A stretch of DNA of 64,000 bases from an uncultured Christensenella sp. (lineage in GTDB: Bacteria > Bacillota > Clostridia > Christensenellales > UBA1242). The stretch covers positions 124,001 through 188,000 of the forward strand of contig CAJUGX010000002.1 in NCBI GenBank assembly GCA_910586385.1, in the 5' to 3' direction. A program made the translations under genes and the position numbers. Position 1 is the first letter of the stretch, and the number at the start of each line of letters is the position of its first letter. The notes under the pieces were generated by a model that was given only the letters and a program-made list of their open reading frames with translations, was not told the DNA's origin and did no database searches. Shown one piece after another: positions 59,997 through 64,000 of the stretch.

Positions 59997-62639
59997 TTAC
60001 TTACCGCCCAAACCTTGAGTGGCAGTTCCAGTTTTTGAAGTCTCAGCAGGTTTTTCTGTTTTAGGGGCATTAACTGTATATCCAGGTTTGATAGTAGAAG
60101 CGTTTCCACCTTTAACAGCGTACACAGTTGCAAGATCACCATCAAACTTGTCGCTAGATGCTGTAACAACACTAGTTTTTTCTTCTTTCACATCTCCACC
60201 AGCAACAATAGTCAATGTTTCTGTCTCTGCTGTTGTTTTTCCTTTTTCAGTTCTTGCGTTCAATGCGACATAAGTGTCCGCATACTTAGACGCATCTTTG
60301 CCTGGGAAAACATTCTCAAACGCATCAGATGCACGGAAGAAAGGTTTGTTGTCAGCAACAAATACATAGTTTCCGTCAACACCATCAATGTTGAACTCGA
60401 ATTCAACACGATGAACAACACTCTTGTCTTCAGATCTGAAGTAAGCAACACCACCTTTCACAGCAAGCACTTCAGCATTTTCTCCAGCAATTGCTTCAAC
60501 AATTTCTTGTCCTTCATCAGTCATAAAGAATTCTCTTGCATCTGCAATTGCATTTGCTCCAATGTTCCCTTTTTCAAGTTGCATTTCGATGTGAGATACA
60601 TATCCATCAACATATGCTTTTGTAAGAACTTCACCGTATTTCTTTATCATTGCTTCCTCAGATCCATCAGCATATGTCACAATAACTTCCACTTGACCTC
60701 CTGAAGTCTTTACACTTTGTTTACCAGCGTCAAGAGCACTCTGAGCGGCAAGTTCTCCAGATTTTCCAAAGTAGCCAACAGCCCCTTCTTCGTTGTAAAC
60801 ATAGGTCTTTCCGTAGTCTTCAACATCTTTTTGTTCAAGAGTTCTTGCTTCAGTTCTGTATGTTTTACCATCATTATTCATCAATTCCACATTGTAAGTC
60901 AAACCATTTTGTTGAGTGTATGGTGCATATTCAGCATCAAGAAGAGTTCCAACCTTTGAATCCCAAGATCCATCAGCAAATTGTTGTCCAATAATAGCTC
61001 CAATGTCTTTTGCATTTTCTTCTGCGGCAAGCTTCCCATATGTGATTGCTTGATCTGTTTCATCTTGCAAGTTTGCCAAAGCAAGAGCCTTTGCATTTCT
61101 TTCTGCATCAGCGTTATATGTCTGAGCAGCAACATCAGTTGGAGTAGACTTATCCAATTCATTCCTTTTTGCGACAGCATCAGCAGTAACACCGATCATT
61201 GTTGCCGCAAGTGTAACAGCAACAATAGTAGTAACCCATTTTACAGCAACTTTTGTTTTTACTTGACCAATTGACATTTCTGTAGCAGTTCCGATACCAT
61301 TTGTTGCACCAGGTCCATTCGAAATTTCATTCAACTTTGTTCTAACAAGACTAGTTCCTGTAATAGCAGGATCGGTAATAACCAATCCTTTTTGTTGTCT
61401 TACAGCCCAATAATTCTTAACGGCTTTCCCAAGCCAAGTTTCACGATGAGGAACCGTTCTGACAATAACTTGACCTTCGTTGTTCGTAAGTGCGTAGTAT
61501 CCTTCTGCACCAGTAACAGTGACACCAGAAACATCCTTTCCGTTTACAGATGCTGTGCCATCAGTTTTGTTCTCTGTGAATTCTGCAGTTCCGTAGTTAC
61601 TTCTCTTAACAAGCGCCATAAGTTCGTCGTGTGATGACAATCCAATTGCTTGAAAATCTTCATAAGTCTTTCCAATCACTCTGTAAAGAGCTGCGTTTGA
61701 GGCATTTTCAGCATGCGAAGCAACAAGCAAACATCCGTCGACAGGAGTTTTTGTTTTTCCAACTTTCTCAAAATGTTTAACGTTAATTCCGCCATAAATC
61801 AATTTTGAGACTGGTGCCGTCTCGCTAGCAATGCGAACAAGATCAGATCCCAAAGCAGTTTCAAATTGATTAAGTTCGTTTATAACACTATTTCCAGAAA
61901 CAGCTGTTGAAGAAACTTCAATATCTCCTGAATCAAGTTTGATTGTTGCCTTCATTGCATCTGTTGTGTTTTCAATAATGCCATGAACAAGTTCTGCACC
62001 AAGTGCGACGAGCCCAGCTTCATCCACAAGAGTTGATTCTCTTCCAACCTTTGAAGGCACATAATAAACCTGTGCAACATCCTTATCATCTCTTACAACA
62101 ACCAATGTTGCTTCGGTTGAATCAGCTTTTTTGACAGGAACGACAAACTTGATGTGTGATTGGTACTCATCTGCATAAGGATTTATTGCAGGATTTCCAC
62201 CATTTTTTGTATTTGCCAAATAAAGCAACTGCAATTCCTTTTTCTTTTCAGGTGTATCATATTCCTTGTCAAATCTTTCTTTTGCTTTTTCTACAATTGT
62301 TTGAACAGCAGCATCAAACTTGACATCAACACTGATGCCGTCTTTTTGATTCGTTTCAAAAGAAATGGCGTCTCCAACCATAGTAACATCTGTCACCAAA
62401 AGTGGATTTGTACGACCTGGCTTAATAATGAAAGGAGCAATCCTCCCTGACAATTCATCCTTAACAAAAACAAGGCTATATCCTGAGAACTCGTATCTAT
62501 CCCCTGCCCCTGTTGACTCATCATAAACAGGAACTTCCTTCAATGCCTTTACAAGGTTCTCAAGTTTCTTCACTCCAATCGCAGAACCAACCCCATCAAA
62601 TGTTTGCTCTACGCCACCAAACACAACCTTTAATCTCAT
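59997..62639 (-). CDS. Large single-pass membrane protein, unknown function, 880 residues
   Basis: No signal peptide. Residues 1 to about 450 are soluble and alpha/beta, opening M-R-L-K-V-V-F-G-G-V. One hydrophobic helix at about 455-478 (V-T-T-I-V-A-V-T-L-A-A) is followed by an Ala/Glu/Lys-rich helical part and then a beta-rich C-terminal half. It ends T-Q-G-L-G-G-K, reminiscent of D-G-L-G-R at the end of the 1712-residue protein. By the positive-inside rule the N-terminal half should be cytoplasmic and the C-terminal half outside. AGGAGG fits ATG 62639 best. Consensus promoter and strong terminator. No family recognised. Confidence 0.82.
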   Translation of the reverse strand: MRLKVVFGGVEQTFDGVGSAIGVKKLENLVKALKEVPVYDESTGAGDRYEFSGYSLVFVKDELSGRIAPFIIKPGRTNPLLVTDVTMVGDAISFETNQKDGISVDVKFDAAVQTIVEKAKERFDKEYDTPEKKKELQLLYLANTKNGGNPAINPYADEYQSHIKFVVPVKKADSTEATLVVVRDDKDVAQVYYVPSKVGRESTLVDEAGLVALGAELVHGIIENTTDAMKATIKLDSGDIEVSSTAVSGNSVINELNQFETALGSDLVRIASETAPVSKLIYGGINVKHFEKVGKTKTPVDGCLLVASHAENASNAALYRVIGKTYEDFQAIGLSSHDELMALVKRSNYGTAEFTENKTDGTASVNGKDVSGVTVTGAEGYYALTNNEGQVIVRTVPHRETWLGKAVKNYWAVRQQKGLVITDPAITGTSLVRTKLNEISNGPGATNGIGTATEMSIGQVKTKVAVKWVTTIVAVTLAATMIGVTADAVAKRNELDKSTPTDVAAQTYNADAERNAKALALANLQDETDQAITYGKLAAEENAKDIGAIIGQQFADGSWDSKVGTLLDAEYAPYTQQNGLTYNVELMNNDGKTYRTEARTLEQKDVEDYGKTYVYNEEGAVGYFGKSGELAAQSALDAGKQSVKTSGGQVEVIVTYADGSEEAMIKKYGEVLTKAYVDGYVSHIEMQLEKGNIGANAIADAREFFMTDEGQEIVEAIAGENAEVLAVKGGVAYFRSEDKSVVHRVEFEFNIDGVDGNYVFVADNKPFFRASDAFENVFPGKDASKYADTYVALNARTEKGKTTAETETLTIVAGGDVKEEKTSVVTASSDKFDGDLATVYAVKGGNASTIKPGYTVNAPKTEKPAETSKTGTATQGLGGK

Positions 62640-62670
62640 TTCCACACCTCCTGTGTTTTTTGTTGTGAAT

Positions 62671-62699
62671 ATTATACCGCATATTGCTCAAACTGTCAA
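62671..62699 (-). promoter_or_regulatory. Consensus promoter of the 880-residue gene
   Basis: Minus strand: TTGACA (62694-62699), 17-bp spacer, TATAAT (62671-62676). Full sigma-A consensus. Confidence 0.88.
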
Positions 62700-62759
62700 T
62701 ACCCTTTTGGACAAAATTTTGCAATAAAAGCAGTTTTCAGACGAAAAAACGCACTTTTT

Positions 62760-63356
62760 CTAATCTGTGACACATTCCTCATCCAAATAAGTTGCCATAT
62801 AATCCGCCACATGAAACAAAAATGCTATAGGAAATTTCCCAAAAACATTTCTCAAAACAAATGGACTTTCCTTTGCTCTTGGGTCAAAAGCACCCATATG
62901 CCAGTTTATTGCCATTGCTTCTTCCCTCGTCAGTTTCATAAAGCCAGAAATCATATAGACAGATTTCTCACCATGTCCATATGGAAGAGGATCATCCGCC
63001 TTGTAGAAAGGCTTCTGCACCCATTGCCCATCTACTTTGACATTTCTTGCCTCAACAACATAGAAGTTTGTCTTGCAAATGTCATGCAAAAGTGCGATTA
63101 TTGCAACACTTTCCGCAGAAACAATCTTCTCCCAATTTTCTCCAAACTCTTTTTTCACAAGGGAAAGAAATCTTTTGTAAACGTTGACATGGTGCAAACA
63201 AAGCCCTCCAGCAAAGTTTGAATGAAACCTTGAGGATGCTGGCGCAGTGAAAAAGTCCGTCTTCTCGAGATAATTCAAAATCTCTTCAGCCCCGTCTCTT
63301 TCTATATTATCATAAAAAATCTCCAAGTATTCTTGTTTTATCTTTTCAACATCCAT
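62760..63356 (-). CDS. HD-domain phosphohydrolase
   Basis: 198 residues. HD-domain metal ligands: L-H-H near residue 61, L-L-H-D-I-C-K near residue 92, a His-Gly-His in Y-G-H-G-E, and a final Asp in H-V-A-D-Y. HD proteins of this kind cleave nucleotide or nucleic-acid phosphates; the substrate is unknown. GGAGAA precedes ATG 63356. It begins 26 bases after the holA stop, in the same operon. Confidence 0.85.
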   Translation of the reverse strand: MDVEKIKQEYLEIFYDNIERDGAEEILNYLEKTDFFTAPASSRFHSNFAGGLCLHHVNVYKRFLSLVKKEFGENWEKIVSAESVAIIALLHDICKTNFYVVEARNVKVDGQWVQKPFYKADDPLPYGHGEKSVYMISGFMKLTREEAMAINWHMGAFDPRAKESPFVLRNVFGKFPIAFLFHVADYMATYLDEECVTD

Positions 63357-63382
63357 TATATATTCTCCATTTCTCAATATGT

Positions 63383-64000
63383 TTAGCAGTATAATATCCC
63401 AAACACCAAATAATAAAGTGCATTTTCAACTTGCATTTGTCCATTTTTGATATAAAAATCGACATCATTCAACATTTCATAAATGTTTTTGAGTTGAAGT
63501 TTTGAGAAGTTTTTTGACAATCTCCTTGAAACCACAACCGCATATTCTTTCACGCCCAGCAAATCCGCCAACTCTTTGTCTGTGCCGTCAGAAACCGCAA
63601 CAAAGAAAAGCCTTCTGAAATGATTGAGCACAAGCGAGAAAGTTTTTGTATCTTTCGGCATCAGATTGAGAAGTGAAATTGCCTTGTCAGCGTCTCTTTT
63701 TGAGAGAGCATCCGTAAGTTCAAACACCGTAAACTCTGTCTGCTTGCACACCAGACTTTCAATTGTCTTGACCGTGATTTCAATTTCTTCGCAAGAGCAC
63801 AACTTTTCAAGCTCATTTTTTATCAAAGAATAATAGTTGCAGCACGCTTCAATAAGGCGCTGATTTGCTTCAGCCGTGATCGTTTTCCCGCTTGTCCTAA
63901 GTTCGCTGACCACAATATCTTTCAGACTTTGATCATCCAATCTCTTTGCACTGACCTTTTCACTTATCAAAAAATCAAATTTGTTGAAAAAGTCAAAGAT
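63383..64000 (-). CDS. holA: DNA polymerase III delta subunit (5' end outside window)
   Basis: The frame is open to the end of the window, so only about the last 205 residues are present. They match the HolA middle and C-terminal domains: an F-F-N-K-F-D segment, then a helical C-terminal domain with L-L-N-L-M and F-R-R-L-F. HolA belongs to the clamp loader that places the sliding clamp on DNA. The N-terminal AAA+ part is missing only because of the window edge. Confidence 0.85.
   Translation of the reverse strand: MFDFFNKFDFLISEKVSAKRLDDQSLKDIVVSELRTSGKTITAEANQRLIEACCNYYSLIKNELEKLCSCEEIEITVKTIESLVCKQTEFTVFELTDALSKRDADKAISLLNLMPKDTKTFSLVLNHFRRLFFVAVSDGTDKELADLLGVKEYAVVVSRRLSKNFSKLQLKNIYEMLNDVDFYIKNGQMQVENALYYLVFGILYC

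Overview
The window looks like chromosomal DNA of a low-GC Firmicutes lineage, probably an uncultured gut-type Clostridia or a close relative, and possibly from a metagenome assembly. Evidence: AT-rich sequence with strong AGGAGG-type ribosome sites; a SigH-like sigma factor directly after mrnC-rlmB; the prfA-prmC-DUF1385-rpmE neighbourhood; HelD; RecD2; Mini-III; and a large, Clostridia-style rubrerythrin. TGA is used as an ordinary stop codon. No phage, insertion sequence or CRISPR array was found; almost everything is core or lineage-specific chromosome.

Layout. 1-7.8 kb: 3' part of a P-type ATPase, recD2 (-), a marR/cysS/small membrane protein group (+), and an ABC exporter half whose nucleotide-binding motifs are all degenerate. 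7.8-16.1 kb: mostly minus strand (xre-comF, M14 peptidase, lipoprotein, GPH-type transporter, a CYTH-like protein, HU, signal peptidase I, queH, arsR), with tRNA-Glu and rubrerythrin on plus. 16.3-17.2 kb: a 62-residue membrane peptide and a pilin-like two-helix protein. 17.4-27.4 kb: translation and secretion genes on minus (prfA, a DUF1385-PrmC fusion, rpmE, rpsF-ssb-rpsR, secA), interrupted by unknown proteins and two broken genes. 27.6-51.8 kb: a long plus-strand run (a 1712-residue unknown protein, ychF, mrnC, rlmB, sigH, glnS, gyrB, a MazG-like gene, gyrA, helD, a DnaA-box cluster, hisS, metG), with an LRR lipoprotein, a GNAT and initiator tRNA on minus. 51.9-64 kb: minus strand, with a two-gene operon for very large anchored proteins, a TrmA/RlmD-type methyltransferase, an 880-residue single-pass protein, an HD hydrolase and holA (cut by the window end); tRNA-Leu and a frameshifted alpha/beta hydrolase are on plus.

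Things that stand out. (1) Six genes without a Shine-Dalgarno have a -10 box ending exactly 6 or 7 nt before ATG, implying leaderless mRNAs. (2) Two genes are put out of frame inside G9 and G8 tracts, which are very unusual in AT-rich DNA; phase variation or assembly error are the options. (3) A 410-bp gap near gyrB/gyrA holds three perfect and two near-perfect DnaA boxes. (4) Three giant proteins of unknown function (1712, 1520 and 880 residues) are driven by near-consensus sigma-A promoters. (5) DUF1385 is fused to PrmC. (6) The sigH start codon lies in a hairpin, and secA has a perfect 7-1-7 Fur-type palindrome at its predicted transcription start.

All calls come from reading the sequence. 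No database search, folding program or expression data was available.
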